A DNA stretch of 64,000 nt. It comes from Paenibacillus tarimensis. Lineage in GTDB: Bacteria; Bacillota; Bacilli; Paenibacillales; Paenibacillaceae. Location of the stretch: NCBI RefSeq assembly GCF_021532315.1, contig NZ_JAKGAO010000004.1, positions 558,001 through 622,000 on the forward strand. The letters are read 5' to 3'. The position numbers were made by a program, and so were the translations under genes. The notes under the pieces were generated by a model, which was not told the origin of the DNA, did not search any database, and saw only the letters and a list, made by a program, of their open reading frames with translations. Below, piece after piece: positions 1 to 8,999 of the stretch. The first letter of the stretch is position 1. Each line of letters starts with the position of its first letter.

Positions 1-211
1 TTACATGATGCCGAAGATGACCGGTATTGAGGTTATTGAACGAACGCGCGAGCTGGAGAACAGGAAGCATACCAAAATTCTGATGCTCTCTGCCAAGAGT
101 CAGCAGACCGAGCAGGATAAAGTGCTGAAGGCCGGTGCTGATGACTTTATGTCCAAGCCTTTCAGCCCCCTGGATCTGATCGCGAAGGTGGGAGATATGC
201 TGAATGGCTAA
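1..211 (+). CDS. Response regulator receiver domain, 3' end only
   Basis: This is the last ~70 residues of a CheY-like receiver domain; the 5' end lies outside the window. The reading frame enters with Y-M-M-P-K-M-T-G, the segment that directly follows the phosphorylated Asp in receivers. It continues through the LMLSA segment (switch Ser) and ends with GADDFMSKPFSP, which supplies the conserved Lys-Pro. The protein stops soon after the receiver, so if nothing precedes it upstream it is a stand-alone CheY/Spo0F-type regulator, although an N-terminal domain cannot be excluded. Its stop overlaps the next gene by 8 bases, which suggests translational coupling with the hybrid kinase. Confidence 0.85.
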   Translation, partial: YMMPKMTGIEVIERTRELENRKHTKILMLSAKSQQTEQDKVLKAGADDFMSKPFSPLDLIAKVGDMLNG

Positions 212-3053
212 ATGGAGACGATTTTACCGGATCAGCATAACACGCAGGTTCATGTCTATGCTGATCTTCACAATTTTACTCATTCTGCTTGGCTCCATTC
301 TGATGGTCTGGGGATCCTTCAGACTTCTAAACGATTATGAAGCGTCCACGCGGGAAATGAGGATAAAGCACGAGCTTGTATCGGATATTACACATCATAC
401 CAACGATATTATTTTGCGGTCTCGCGGGTATTATGTATACTTGACTGACTACGAATACGAACAGATTTATAATCAGAAGGAAGCCCTCGAAAAGTCGATT
501 AAGGATTTCAAGGGACTGAAACTCACGACTCCAGAGCAAGAGATCATCCAGGCGATAGAATCATTCTTTGACAGTTATTTTTCCACCACTCTGCCTATTG
601 CCATCGAGTATGCAAAAGAGGGAAAATATGAAGCCTTGCGGAATTTAATCCCTGCAGATGCCTCTAACCCTGTAAACGAATTATTTGCCTACGCGAACGA
701 CTTTGAAGCTGATCTGCGACAAGCGGAGCAGGAGAAAAACGATGATCTTGTCAGGAATTTTGCCACACAGGGGGTCTTATTTATCCTCTATGTTGGACTT
801 ATTCTGGTCATGAGCTTATTTATTGTCCGCCGTATGTCCGTGGATCTTGGCGGCCCGCTCAGCAATTTATCATTAGCTGCCAGCAGATTTGCCCGAGGTG
901 ATCACACGCATTTCGATTATCAGGACCGGGAAGATGAGATTGGAAGACTGGCCCGTTCCTTGGAAACGATGATGATTACGCTGCAGTCTAAGGAAGAAGA
1001 GCTCGTTGCTCAAAATGAAGAGCTGCTTGCTCAGCAGGACGAGCTTCAGATGCAGCAGGAAGAGCTGGAGCATGCTCTTGGGAAGATGTCCGAGAATGAG
1101 AAGTATCTTCAGAAGCGGAATATGCTTGTACAATCGCTTGCCAATACGCTTGATAAACAGGAGCTGCTCAACAGTATTATCACGCATCTGGTTGAGCTTA
1201 CGGGCTCGGATAAAGGCATGATAATCCTCTCTGGTAATAGCGGAGATTATGCCTCTTACGGGTTGAACGAAAAAGCGGCAGAGCATTTTGCTGTCAATTA
1301 TGGTGAGAGCTTAATGGCACGTGCAATTCAGACAAGAGAAATCTATACCCATGAACGGGACGCAACCGAATCAGAGAGAGCTTACCATTCGGATGCTATG
1401 AAGGTTACAGACACTTATGTTCCCGTGCTTGGTGATAACGATGAGATTATTGCGTGCCTTCTGCTTACCAAGATAGGGAGGGAGCTCAGCCAGCAGGAGT
1501 ATGAGGAAATCTGCGGGCTTGCTACTCAAATCTCGCTTGCACTTGCTAAGCTTGGCATCTATGAGGAATCGGAATATCAGCGTCAGATTAACTATGATAT
1601 GTTAAACACGATTCAAGAGGCCGTTCAGCTCGTGGATAAGTCAGGACTTACTCTGCATGTGAACCGCATGTGGTACGAAATGTTCGACCTGAAGACCTGT
1701 GTAGAATATGGCGGCCGGATGGAGTTAACAAGCTTCAACGAGCTGCTGCAGGAGAAGGTCGCGGAACCGCAGGCTCTTATTCAATTTATAAGACAGGTCA
1801 TCAGCGGTGAAGCAGCAGGAGTTACCAGTATGAACTATGAACTCCTTGAGCCTGTTAAGCGTTATGTCCAGATTTATTATGAGCCGCTGTACCGCGGATC
1901 CGAATTGTTTGGTGTCCTGCTCGTACACCGTGACATTACGAAGGAATATGAAGTGGACCGCATGAAGTCAGAGTTTGTAAGTACGGTAAGTCACGAGCTT
2001 CGTACCCCGCTGGCAAGTGTGTTGGGATTTGCGGAGCTCCTGCTGCACAGAGAGCTTAAACCCGACAGACAAAGAAAATATATTAGCACAATTCATCAGG
2101 AAGCAAGAAGATTAACGACATTAATCAATGACTTTCTCGATCTGCAGCGGATGGAGTCCGGCAGGCAAAGCTACGATATGAGACCTGCTAAGCTGGGTGA
2201 GCTTATTCAAGAAGCCATTGAACTGCAAAAGATAAACATCGGCAGCCATCATCTGGAATGGAAGGATGATGCTCCTGGGGCAACTGTGTTCGCTGACCGG
2301 GACAAGATGCTTCAGGTATTCACCAATTTGATCAATAATGCCATTAAGTATTCGCCGCATGGGGGCACGATTACCATCCATCTTCGAACTGACAAAGATA
2401 GGCTGTTGGTTACGACACAGGATGAAGGCCTTGGCATTCCGGCGGATGCTCTGCCTAACTTGTTCAACAAGTTTTATCGGGTAGACAATAGTGACCGTAG
2501 AGAGATCGGCGGTACGGGTCTAGGGCTTGCCATTGTTAAAGAAATCGTTAACCGACATAAAGGCGACATCTCTGTAGACTCTGTATTAGGAGAAGGCAGT
2601 GCCTTTACGATCAGCCTGCCGCTGTTCGAACCGCAGGAGCAGGGTGGAGATGAACAGGGATACCCGTCTGTATCAGACACCGGCATGGCCGATATTATGC
2701 TGATCGAGAACGACAGGAGTCTTGCCGTTATGCTCCGGGAGGAGCTGGAGGGCAACGGTTTCCGGGTACATCTTTTTACTGAAGGAAGCAGAGCCGTTCA
2801 TGCAATGGACACCATCCGGCCCAAGCTTGTCGTAATAGATCTTATGCTGGAGACAGAGTTTGACGGTTGGGAAGTGATTGAACAGATGAGGAATGATGAG
2901 CACCTCAAGCAGATTCCAATTGTTATTTCAAGCGCGTTTGAAGAGCAAGACCGTGCGGCCAAGCTTGGCATCCGGTATTTTCTGATCAAGCCTTATGAGC
3001 CTCATAAGCTAACGGTCGTAATTCGGGATATTCTTCATCAAGAACTTACTTGA
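204..3053 (+). CDS. Membrane hybrid sensor histidine kinase with C-terminal receiver
   Basis: 949 residues. Visible in order: TM segment ~16-37, an extracytoplasmic region, TM ~190-212, HAMP ~212-265, a Glu/Gln-rich coiled coil ~265-300, a GAF-like domain ~305-465, a PAS-like domain ~475-580, and HisKA with SHELRTPL and phospho-acceptor His597. HATPase_c follows with NLINNAIKYS, DEGLGIP and GGTGLGLAI, then a receiver domain in the last ~115 residues (VVIDLML Asp, LIKPYEP Lys). It should autophosphorylate and pass phosphate to its own receiver or to the preceding regulator. ATG 204 overlaps the upstream stop. The sensed signal is unknown; the GAF domain suggests a small cytoplasmic ligand. Confidence 0.93.
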   Translation: MAKWRRFYRISITRRFMSMLIFTILLILLGSILMVWGSFRLLNDYEASTREMRIKHELVSDITHHTNDIILRSRGYYVYLTDYEYEQIYNQKEALEKSIKDFKGLKLTTPEQEIIQAIESFFDSYFSTTLPIAIEYAKEGKYEALRNLIPADASNPVNELFAYANDFEADLRQAEQEKNDDLVRNFATQGVLFILYVGLILVMSLFIVRRMSVDLGGPLSNLSLAASRFARGDHTHFDYQDREDEIGRLARSLETMMITLQSKEEELVAQNEELLAQQDELQMQQEELEHALGKMSENEKYLQKRNMLVQSLANTLDKQELLNSIITHLVELTGSDKGMIILSGNSGDYASYGLNEKAAEHFAVNYGESLMARAIQTREIYTHERDATESERAYHSDAMKVTDTYVPVLGDNDEIIACLLLTKIGRELSQQEYEEICGLATQISLALAKLGIYEESEYQRQINYDMLNTIQEAVQLVDKSGLTLHVNRMWYEMFDLKTCVEYGGRMELTSFNELLQEKVAEPQALIQFIRQVISGEAAGVTSMNYELLEPVKRYVQIYYEPLYRGSELFGVLLVHRDITKEYEVDRMKSEFVSTVSHELRTPLASVLGFAELLLHRELKPDRQRKYISTIHQEARRLTTLINDFLDLQRMESGRQSYDMRPAKLGELIQEAIELQKINIGSHHLEWKDDAPGATVFADRDKMLQVFTNLINNAIKYSPHGGTITIHLRTDKDRLLVTTQDEGLGIPADALPNLFNKFYRVDNSDRREIGGTGLGLAIVKEIVNRHKGDISVDSVLGEGSAFTISLPLFEPQEQGGDEQGYPSVSDTGMADIMLIENDRSLAVMLREELEGNGFRVHLFTEGSRAVHAMDTIRPKLVVIDLMLETEFDGWEVIEQMRNDEHLKQIPIVISSAFEEQDRAAKLGIRYFLIKPYEPHKLTVVIRDILHQELT

Positions 3054-3065
3054 TAAATGATTTCG

Positions 3066-3102
3066 GCTCCTTGACCCATACTAGGGTAAGGAGCTTTTTT
3101 TA
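3066..3102 (+). terminator. Intrinsic terminator after the hybrid kinase
   Basis: An 11-12 bp stem GCTCCTTgACCC / GGGTaAGGAGC (3066-3077 with 3084-3094) is followed at once by a run of seven T. It ends the two-gene signalling operon. Confidence 0.9.
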
Positions 3103-3225
3103 TTTATGTTATTAATCTGATGAATATTTAACGCAGTTTAATAATTTGGCTTGGACTTATAGCTCGATTATTGGAGACTGAGTTCGGTTAATGAGTAACA
3201 AACGCCTGGTGAGGAGATGATGAAA

Positions 3226-3777
3226 ATGAACAGATACACGAACCTTAATGACCAACATTTGGATGTGAATTGGGTAGAAGTGACGAAACGTTACATAAAC
3301 GAGCAGGCGAGTTCTCCGGATTTGCCTCCCGTCCTGTCGGAAGAACAAGTGAAGGAAGCGGAGGAAAGGCTCGGTTATCCGGTACCTAAGCTTCTTAGAC
3401 AGTTGTATAGGCATGTTGGCAACGGCGGATTCGGTCCTGGCCTCGGATTTCTGCCGCTTCTGCCAGCAGAGGATGAGGGAGAGTCAATCACTTCGATTGT
3501 TGAAGCTGACCGTGAAACTGACCAGGATGGCATACTGGAGTTTTATATGCCGCTGTTCAAGTGGGATGAGAACGGTTATGGCTATCTGCATCTGGAGGAG
3601 AATGACAACCATGTTATGATTGCAGATAATGATTACCTGCAGGATGAGTTTGACCGGAATAAACTGCTCGCGGATCAGTATCCGATTATCGCCTCCACGC
3701 TGGAGGGCTTAATGCAGGATTGGCTTGCGGGCAAACCAATGACTGCGGAAAGCTACGGAATAAACTCACGAATGTAG
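3226..3777 (+). CDS. SMI1/KNR4 (SUKH) family protein
   Basis: About 183 residues. Family hallmarks are the helix LSEEQVKEAEERLGYPVPKLLRQLY followed in separate pieces by the turn VGNGGFGPG and the later LPLLP and YLHLE strands. SUKH proteins are often immunity proteins against contact-dependent toxins but also occur as stand-alone cytosolic proteins; no toxin gene is adjacent, so a housekeeping or orphan-immunity role are both possible. ATGs lie at 3217, 3220 and 3226; GAGGAG at 3211-3216 is best spaced for 3226, so that start is preferred. No signal peptide is visible. Confidence 0.78.
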   Translation: MNRYTNLNDQHLDVNWVEVTKRYINEQASSPDLPPVLSEEQVKEAEERLGYPVPKLLRQLYRHVGNGGFGPGLGFLPLLPAEDEGESITSIVEADRETDQDGILEFYMPLFKWDENGYGYLHLEENDNHVMIADNDYLQDEFDRNKLLADQYPIIASTLEGLMQDWLAGKPMTAESYGINSRM

Positions 3778-3906
3778 GTCTAATGCTGTCATGCCATCAA
3801 CTGCCAGCCCCGATCTGAATGACTGAAAGCCATAAAGGGAAAAACAAGTTTGGGTTAAGCAGCATTCTTAGCTCAAACTACAGTGCGGAAGGGTGGCAGC
3901 AAAAGC

Positions 3907-4347
3907 ATGAAGCGAGCAATTAAAACAGCATTGGCTGCATCGTCTCTAATGGTAGTATTGTCTGTACCGGCGTTCGCTGAGAGCGGAGCCAGTGCCGCAG
4001 GTTCTTCCATGACAAACCGCGGTGGTATGGGAACCACAACGGTGACCAATGGAACAGATGAGTATGGTACACGCGGTATGGCTGGTACGACGGCAGGCAC
4101 CAACGCGTATACGACAGGCAATGGTAACAATCGTGGAATGAACAACTACACCACGGATACCAACAACACTAATGGCTTCCGTCGTTACGGTGTGAACAGC
4201 GCCGGCAATGGCAATAACACGATGACTGGTCAACGTCTAAGAACTAACGCTGCGAACGACGGTATGGATTGGGGCTGGCTTGGTCTGCTGGGCCTACTCG
4301 GTCTGTCCGGTCTTCGCGGACGCAGCCGTGACCGGGAAACGACCTGA
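3907..4347 (+). CDS. Secreted Gly/Asn/Thr-rich WGxxGxxG-type surface protein
   Basis: About 146 residues from ATG 3907, which is preceded by a purine-rich GGAAGGGTGG site; a GTG at 3883 in the same frame would put that site inside the gene. The N-terminus MKRAIKTALAASSLMVVLSV is a classic Sec signal peptide ending AFA|ES. The mature part is low-complexity (NG, TT, NN, GM). The C-terminus has WGWLGLLGLLGLSGLRGR, a short hydrophobic Gly/Leu helix followed by Arg residues, matching the WGxxGxxG tail that resembles a sorting or anchoring signal. A role at the cell surface is inferred; its exact function is not known. Confidence 0.72.
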   Translation: MKRAIKTALAASSLMVVLSVPAFAESGASAAGSSMTNRGGMGTTTVTNGTDEYGTRGMAGTTAGTNAYTTGNGNNRGMNNYTTDTNNTNGFRRYGVNSAGNGNNTMTGQRLRTNAANDGMDWGWLGLLGLLGLSGLRGRSRDRETT

Positions 4348-4379
4348 TAATAAGTTCATGACTGCTTGAATCCGAAACA

Positions 4380-4416
4380 GCAAAAGCGGCCTAATCAGCC
4401 GCTTTTGCCTATTTTT
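4380..4416. terminator. Bidirectional terminator between convergent genes
   Basis: Perfect 11 bp stem GCAAAAGCGGC / GCCGCTTTTGC (4380-4390, 4398-4408) with T-rich DNA on the + side and A-rich DNA on the other. It serves the WGxxGxxG gene and the convergent recombinase gene. Confidence 0.85.
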
Positions 4417-5495
4417 CATTCTTTTTCTTTGTCGATTGCTTCTGCCATCGTGCGGTCTGTAAGATGCGCGTAAATCTGTGTCGTCTCAGGTGATGCGTGG
4501 CCGAGCTGTTCCTGTGTTTTGTATATATCGTTGCGGACATAGTAATCAGTGGCAAATGAGTGCCGCAGCTTATGGACAGACAGATAAGGCTTGCCGAAGC
4601 GCTTTGCATATTTGATCACCATCTCCTGTATGGCCCGCTTCGTCATTCGAGAGCCTTCCGACTTTCCGTTCGCCATGGCGAGGAATAATGCTTTTTCCCT
4701 CTTGGGCGGCTTATATATTGTTTCACGCTGTGCAAGGTAGGCGGCCAGATCCTCAGAAGCGTCCTTGCGGAAATAGACAGGCGTCTTGAACGTATCATCA
4801 TTCTTGCCCTTCCGGAAGACATACAGCAGCTTTTTCTTCATATCCACATCATCTACATTCATATTAACAACCTCCGATACCCGAAGCCCCGAATGCAGAA
4901 TGAGTGAAACGATACATAAATCTCGAATCTTGTTTTTCTCATAGGCGTACAGAGCCTGTTTGTTTTCCGACACATCAGCGGGATACAGGTCAGCTATATA
5001 ATGAAGGAATTCCGTAATTTCTTCTTCCTGCAGAAGCTTCCCCTCAAGCTTTGCTGCCGTATCCTTAGCTTTATGGGTCCGTTTGATCGCCACTTTAGCC
5101 ATGACATTACGTTTAAGAAGGGGATAAAAATTCTCATCTTCAGCGATCTGGCTTAAATAGTGAAACAGAGACCGCAGAGACGATAGTTTACGGGAAATTG
5201 TCGTCCGGCTGTTCGATTTTTCCTTGTAAGTGGAAAGAAACATCTTGTACTGATCTACGCTGTCCATATGCAGGGTTTCAAGAACCGTAATGGGAATATC
5301 CTTCATTGTGGAGGCTTCTGTCAGCCCCTCAGCCATTAGCCAGTTGAAGAAGGTTTCATAATCACGAACATATTCCAGCAAGGAGGAAGGCGATAAATCC
5401 GGCAGCTTGTAGTCAATGAATTTCTCGACATACCAGGGCATATGGGGAACGCGCTTATCCAGTTCTTGGCGGTCTTTAATTTTAATCACATTCAT
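4416..5495 (-). CDS. xerS: Tyrosine recombinase, XerS-type
   Basis: 359 residues, the usual length of the single-protein XerS chromosome-dimer resolvases of Firmicutes rather than the ~300 of XerC/XerD. The N-terminal SAM-like domain covers ~20-125, with the typical opening MPWYVEKFIDYK. Catalytic residues are visible: Arg205 (SGLRVSE), His308 and Arg311 (VHKLRHSF), His333 (LGHASPETT) and nucleophile Tyr342 (QIYAHL). There is no phage or ICE context, so a housekeeping resolvase is more likely than a mobile integrase. A dif-like site was not identified nearby. Confidence 0.85.
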   Translation of the reverse strand: MNVIKIKDRQELDKRVPHMPWYVEKFIDYKLPDLSPSSLLEYVRDYETFFNWLMAEGLTEASTMKDIPITVLETLHMDSVDQYKMFLSTYKEKSNSRTTISRKLSSLRSLFHYLSQIAEDENFYPLLKRNVMAKVAIKRTHKAKDTAAKLEGKLLQEEEITEFLHYIADLYPADVSENKQALYAYEKNKIRDLCIVSLILHSGLRVSEVVNMNVDDVDMKKKLLYVFRKGKNDDTFKTPVYFRKDASEDLAAYLAQRETIYKPPKREKALFLAMANGKSEGSRMTKRAIQEMVIKYAKRFGKPYLSVHKLRHSFATDYYVRNDIYKTQEQLGHASPETTQIYAHLTDRTMAEAIDKEKE

Positions 5496-5573
5496 ATTGC
5501 AGCACCTCTTTAAGAATCAGCTTAATATAAGGCGGGAAGAGAATACATAACTATTATTATGTAAACTTCAGTT

Positions 5574-6086
5574 GTGGTTAATGAATATATTCATGACCTT
5601 AAAGGTAACAGTCCCTGCAGTCAGGGTAAAAATTTAGTTCCACGTATTTCTATTATCGCAGAATTAGCGTTCCGTGGATATATTGTTAATCCTGCCGTTA
5701 TCCATCTAACTTGTGATGATAGCAAAATTGGACTTGTCCTGCAGCCTGGCGTTAATAACTGGGATGCCATGATTTCGGATTTTGTTGAATCCAAGCGCAT
5801 GAATATGGGACTTGTACCGCTTGAAACCTCCCTTTGGCCGCTGCGCAATGACATGTCGCTTGGTCTTTGGGCCAGTTATGGTACGTTCAGAGGTGACAAT
5901 GGCCGTGCGGATGCTGCAAATACACCATGGGCTTGGAGCTTTACACCGTCCGGTTCACCGGACGGTTATTTTTGTGCCAATAATTCAGAATTCATATCCA
6001 AAAAAAGTTATGGAATAGCGATTAGAGGGTATAACTTCAAGAAGGCAGACGTGTTATTATGTTATAATGGCTCCATAAGGTTGTAA
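5574..6086 (+). CDS. Hypothetical protein (doubtful)
   Basis: 170 codons from a GTG with no convincing ribosome site. No family was recognised. The later part is rich in aromatics and Gly ([30 protein letters not shown]). A perfect terminator-like hairpin lies inside the frame at 5945-5973, which is unusual for a translated gene. It may be a decayed gene, or the hairpin may be coincidental to the Ser-Pro-rich coding. Confidence 0.4.
   Translation: MVNEYIHDLKGNSPCSQGKNLVPRISIIAELAFRGYIVNPAVIHLTCDDSKIGLVLQPGVNNWDAMISDFVESKRMNMGLVPLETSLWPLRNDMSLGLWASYGTFRGDNGRADAANTPWAWSFTPSGSPDGYFCANNSEFISKKSYGIAIRGYNFKKADVLLCYNGSIRL
5945..5973 (+). terminator. Terminator-like hairpin inside an open frame
   Basis: ACCGTCCGGT (5945-5954), 2-base loop, ACCGGACGGT (5957-5966), then TATTTTT. 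The 10 bp stem is perfect and GC-rich and is followed by a short T tract, so it looks like an intrinsic terminator although it lies in the 5574-6086 frame. Confidence 0.5.
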
Positions 6087-6136
6087 TTTTTATCACAGCC
6101 TGGCAATCAGCTTATCTCATTAAGGAGAATTCAAAT

Positions 6137-6964
6137 ATGGATACGATTGACGTTTTTAAACGAAACCATGTGAATGTGTATGGACGGGGCGAACGGCCTA
6201 TCATCTTCGCACCCGGGTTCGGCTGCAATCAAAGTATGTGGCGGCTGGTCGCACCAGCGTTTGAAGATAACTATAAGGTGGTATTATTCGATTATGTAGG
6301 TACCGGTAAATCAGAGCACCAGGCTTATGATCCGGAGCGATATGGGAATTTATTGGGTTATGCAGAGGATTTGCTCGATATTTGCGAAGCCATTGACGCC
6401 CGGGATGCCATACTGGTTGGACATTCTGTTGGTGCTACGATTGGCATGCTGGCGGCAAACCGTAATCCCGAGCGCTTTGCTCATTTGGTTATGCTCGGTC
6501 CGTCTCCTTGCTATGTGAATGATCCGCCCGATTATTACGGCGGCTTTACGAAAGAAGACCTTGAAGGGCTTATTGAGCTGCTGGACAAGAACTTTACTGG
6601 CTGGGCTAACTATCTGGCAGGGGCGGTTATGCAGAATCCGGATCGTCCCGCACTCGCCGAAGAGCTGGAAGAGAGCTTCTGTTCCATTAATCCGGATATT
6701 GCCCGGCGGTTTGCAGTGGCGACCTTCTTCTCAGATACTCGCGAAGAGCTTAAGAAGGTACAGGTGCCGTCACTCATTATGCAGTGTCAAGGTGACATTA
6801 TAGCTCCTCTTGAGGTAGGAGAATATGTGCATAGACAGCTTCCAGGCAGTACGTATCAGCTTATGCAAGCAACCGGACATTGCCCGCATCTCAGTCATCC
6901 AGAGGAAACAATCAAGATTATTCAGACATATTTAGAACCTATAACAGCGATCGATCCGACATAA
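6137..6964 (+). CDS. rsbQ: RsbQ-like alpha/beta hydrolase
   Basis: 275 residues. The catalytic triad falls almost exactly where it does in Bacillus subtilis RsbQ (S96/D219/H247): Ser97 in GHSVGA, Asp220 in CQGDIIAP, His248 in ATGHCPHL. The N-terminal [10 protein letters not shown] segment with the oxyanion region and the [10 protein letters not shown] strand also match. RsbQ is needed to activate the PAS-containing phosphatase RsbP in the energy-stress branch of the sigma-B pathway, probably by supplying or processing a ligand for the PAS domain. AAGGAG at 6121-6126 precedes ATG 6137. The next gene encodes a PAS protein, fitting this role. Confidence 0.88.
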   Translation: MDTIDVFKRNHVNVYGRGERPIIFAPGFGCNQSMWRLVAPAFEDNYKVVLFDYVGTGKSEHQAYDPERYGNLLGYAEDLLDICEAIDARDAILVGHSVGATIGMLAANRNPERFAHLVMLGPSPCYVNDPPDYYGGFTKEDLEGLIELLDKNFTGWANYLAGAVMQNPDRPALAEELEESFCSINPDIARRFAVATFFSDTREELKKVQVPSLIMQCQGDIIAPLEVGEYVHRQLPGSTYQLMQATGHCPHLSHPEETIKIIQTYLEPITAIDPT

Positions 6965-6981
6965 TGACAGGTGGATGTTCT

Positions 6982-7554
6982 ATGGATGAAAGGTTGAATA
7001 GCGCTCCTTGCGGCTTTGTCTCCTTAACGGAGAGCCTGAATATAGCGGAAGTGAACACGACTTTGCTGGCCTTATTGGGCTACAGAGAACCGACCTTGCT
7101 GATGGGACAACCGTTTAACCTGATGCTTACCAATCCCAGCCGGATATTCTTTAATATTTATTTCACACCGCTCTCAACACTTAATAGCAGGGTAGACGAA
7201 ATGTTCTTGACTTTGCAGAGCAGCACTGGCGACAAGCTGCCTGTACTGCTGAATGCGGTCCGCTGCGAGATAGACGGTGATATGCGTTATGAATGTGTGC
7301 TTTTTCCGATTCGTAGGCAGATGGAATATGAACAGCAAATCAACAAGGCGGAGAATGCGGCGGCCAAAGCGAATTACAAGCTGGAGCTGCTGCAGGCTTC
7401 CATAGTGAACAAACAACAAATTGCAGCCAGGCTTGAAGCCCAGATTGAAGAGTACGATAATAATCTATTGCAAAAGAAGCTTGAACTTGAGTCTATTCGC
7501 GTTGAACTGGCCCGATTAAAGAACAGCGAAGAGAATTCTGCCGATGAAGATTAA
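6982..7554 (+). CDS. PAS domain plus coiled-coil protein (RsbP N-terminal half)
   Basis: About 190 residues: a PAS-like domain in the first ~115 (CGFVSLTESLNIAEVNTTL, LLGYREP) followed by a long coiled coil with heptad-like Leu/Ile and Glu/Lys to the end. In B. subtilis RsbP the PAS domain, coiled coil and PP2C phosphatase are one chain; here the chain stops after the coiled coil and the phosphatase is a separate gene ~220 bp downstream. ATG 6964 overlaps the rsbQ stop (TAATG); ATG 6982 has AGGTGG seven bases upstream and is preferred. Likely a redox or small-ligand sensor that partners RsbQ and, by inference, the phosphatase at 7776. Confidence 0.75.
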   Translation: MDERLNSAPCGFVSLTESLNIAEVNTTLLALLGYREPTLLMGQPFNLMLTNPSRIFFNIYFTPLSTLNSRVDEMFLTLQSSTGDKLPVLLNAVRCEIDGDMRYECVLFPIRRQMEYEQQINKAENAAAKANYKLELLQASIVNKQQIAARLEAQIEEYDNNLLQKKLELESIRVELARLKNSEENSADED

Positions 7555-7581
7555 AGAGTTAGGGTTTTATACGTAATGAAG

Positions 7582-7619
7582 CCATTATTTTTGCAGCAGC
7601 AAAGGTAATGGTTTTTTTA
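7582..7619 (+). terminator. Intrinsic terminator after the PAS gene
   Basis: CCATTA-TTTTTGC / GCAAAGG-TAATGG stem with AGCA loop and a T7 tail. It separates the rsbQ-PAS pair from the phosphatase gene. Confidence 0.8.
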
Positions 7620-7735
7620 TGCCCTGATAAGTGATACATAAGCACACCTTGAACAGAGCAGCCGACAAACGGACGATGATAATTATACGAATATTAAAAC
7701 AGGGTAAAAAGAACTATTCAATCTATGGCGAAAGA

Positions 7736-7742
7736 TGTCGAA
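7736..7742 (+). promoter_or_regulatory. Spo0A-box-like site before the PP2C phosphatase gene
   Basis: TGTCGAA, the core of the 0A box (TTGTCGAA), in the context GATGTCGAATATATAGT, 34 bases before the gene start. A TATAGT at 7745-7750 could be the -10. A second match lies in the promoter at 8936-8963, which makes chance less likely. Spo0A control is inferred. Confidence 0.45.
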
Positions 7743-7775
7743 TATATAGTTAACTGACCAAGAGGTGAAACAATT

Positions 7776-8906
7776 ATGAGCATACTAATTGTCGATGACT
7801 CCAGCTTCAATCTTGCATATATAAGAGATGTATTAATTAATGCTGGTTATAACAACATTAAAACTGCTAATTCTGCTCATGAAGCTTTCGGAATCCTTGG
7901 AATTGAAGATGACTCGGCACCCCGGCGGCCGGCCGCTATTGATTTGATCCTATTGGACATTTTGATGCCTGAGATGGATGGTATCGAAGCTTGCAAAAGG
8001 ATTAAAGAATACGCGATTTATTCCGACCTCCCGATTATTTTCCTTACCGGCAGTACAGATTTACTTAAAGAAGCCTTCAACGCAGGCGGAATGGATTTTA
8101 TAGAACGAGGCAGCCCACAATATGAACTTCTGGCCCGGGTGAATTCAGCTATTCGACTCAAAAGAGAGATGGATATTCGTAAAAACAGGGAAAATCGGAT
8201 GCATAAGGAGCTTCGGCTTGCTAAGCATTTGCAGAAAAGCGTGTTGAGCTCTCCCATAGCAGAACCGGGTATACAGGTGAATGGAAAGTATATTCAGTCA
8301 GATGAGGTATCAGGGGATATGTTCTACTGGACAAGAATAGATCAGAACCGTTATGGAGTCCTGCTGATCGATGTATCCGGGCACGGCCTTTCATCCGCGC
8401 TGATCAGCATGTCCGTCCGTTCGATGCTGGAGGAAATTGTCTGCCGCCTGGTTGAACCAGATCTGGTCTGTGCAGAGCTGAACAAACAAATTTTACACCT
8501 TTTCAAAAATAGCAAACATACCGTTTACTTCACAGCGATATATCTTCTTATCGACAATGCCGATAACAAAGTTCACTTTTTTAATGCGGGTCACCCTCCG
8601 GCAATCGTATTAGAAGGAGATGACCAAAGCTTCTATCTGAAGGGGACAACGATTCCGATTGGGGTAAAGAAAGAAATCAACTCTACTAAGAAAACGTTTA
8701 CGATAAAAAAGCCCGCGAAAATTGTATTATATACTGACGGATTGGTCGAGACTCCTGGTTTATCAATTAAAAAAGGTATTGAGCATCTTAGAGCCTATGT
8801 CTCAAAAGTCCGTTCACTGCCAAATGATGACTTCCTGTTAGAAATCGAAAAACTGGCACAAAACAATGCGGATGATGTATGTATCATTTCAATTGAGCTC
8901 ACCTAG
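7776..8906 (+). CDS. Receiver-PP2C (SpoIIE/RsbU-type) serine phosphatase
   Basis: 376 residues: N-terminal receiver ~1-125 (acidic pocket VDDS, phospho-acceptor Asp in LILLDILMPEMDG), linker helix ~130-160, then a PP2C/SpoIIE phosphatase ~170-376 with metal-binding Asp motifs SDEVSGDMFYW, IDVSGHGLSS and YTDGLVE, and FNAGHPPA. Proteins of this build dephosphorylate STAS anti-sigma antagonists; the STAS protein at 11246 is the obvious candidate substrate. In the receiver the usual Lys-Pro after strand 5 is replaced (DFIERGSP), so phosphorylation-dependent switching may be altered. AGAGGTG precedes ATG 7776. Confidence 0.87.
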   Translation: MSILIVDDSSFNLAYIRDVLINAGYNNIKTANSAHEAFGILGIEDDSAPRRPAAIDLILLDILMPEMDGIEACKRIKEYAIYSDLPIIFLTGSTDLLKEAFNAGGMDFIERGSPQYELLARVNSAIRLKREMDIRKNRENRMHKELRLAKHLQKSVLSSPIAEPGIQVNGKYIQSDEVSGDMFYWTRIDQNRYGVLLIDVSGHGLSSALISMSVRSMLEEIVCRLVEPDLVCAELNKQILHLFKNSKHTVYFTAIYLLIDNADNKVHFFNAGHPPAIVLEGDDQSFYLKGTTIPIGVKKEINSTKKTFTIKKPAKIVLYTDGLVETPGLSIKKGIEHLRAYVSKVRSLPNDDFLLEIEKLAQNNADDVCIISIELT

Positions 8907-8935
8907 AACATTGGAAGAATATATTTTTATTTATG

Positions 8936-8963
8936 TTGAAAAATGTCGAATACGTGGTATAAT
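8936..8963 (+). promoter_or_regulatory. SigmaA-type promoter with embedded Spo0A box
   Basis: TTGAAA (8936-8941), 16-base spacer, TATAAT (8958-8963) with TG upstream of the -10. TGTCGAA (8944-8950) sits inside the spacer. Transcription would start just before the c-di-GMP riboswitch. A Spo0A site between the -35 and -10 would more likely repress than activate, but that is inference. Confidence 0.65.
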
Positions 8964-8999
8964 CGACTCAAATGATAGTTAGTTAGAACTATCTAAGAA

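Noticed and set aside
4416-5495. Phage or ICE integrase
   Set aside because: Length and N-terminal pattern match XerS, and there are no phage or conjugation genes or attachment repeats nearby.
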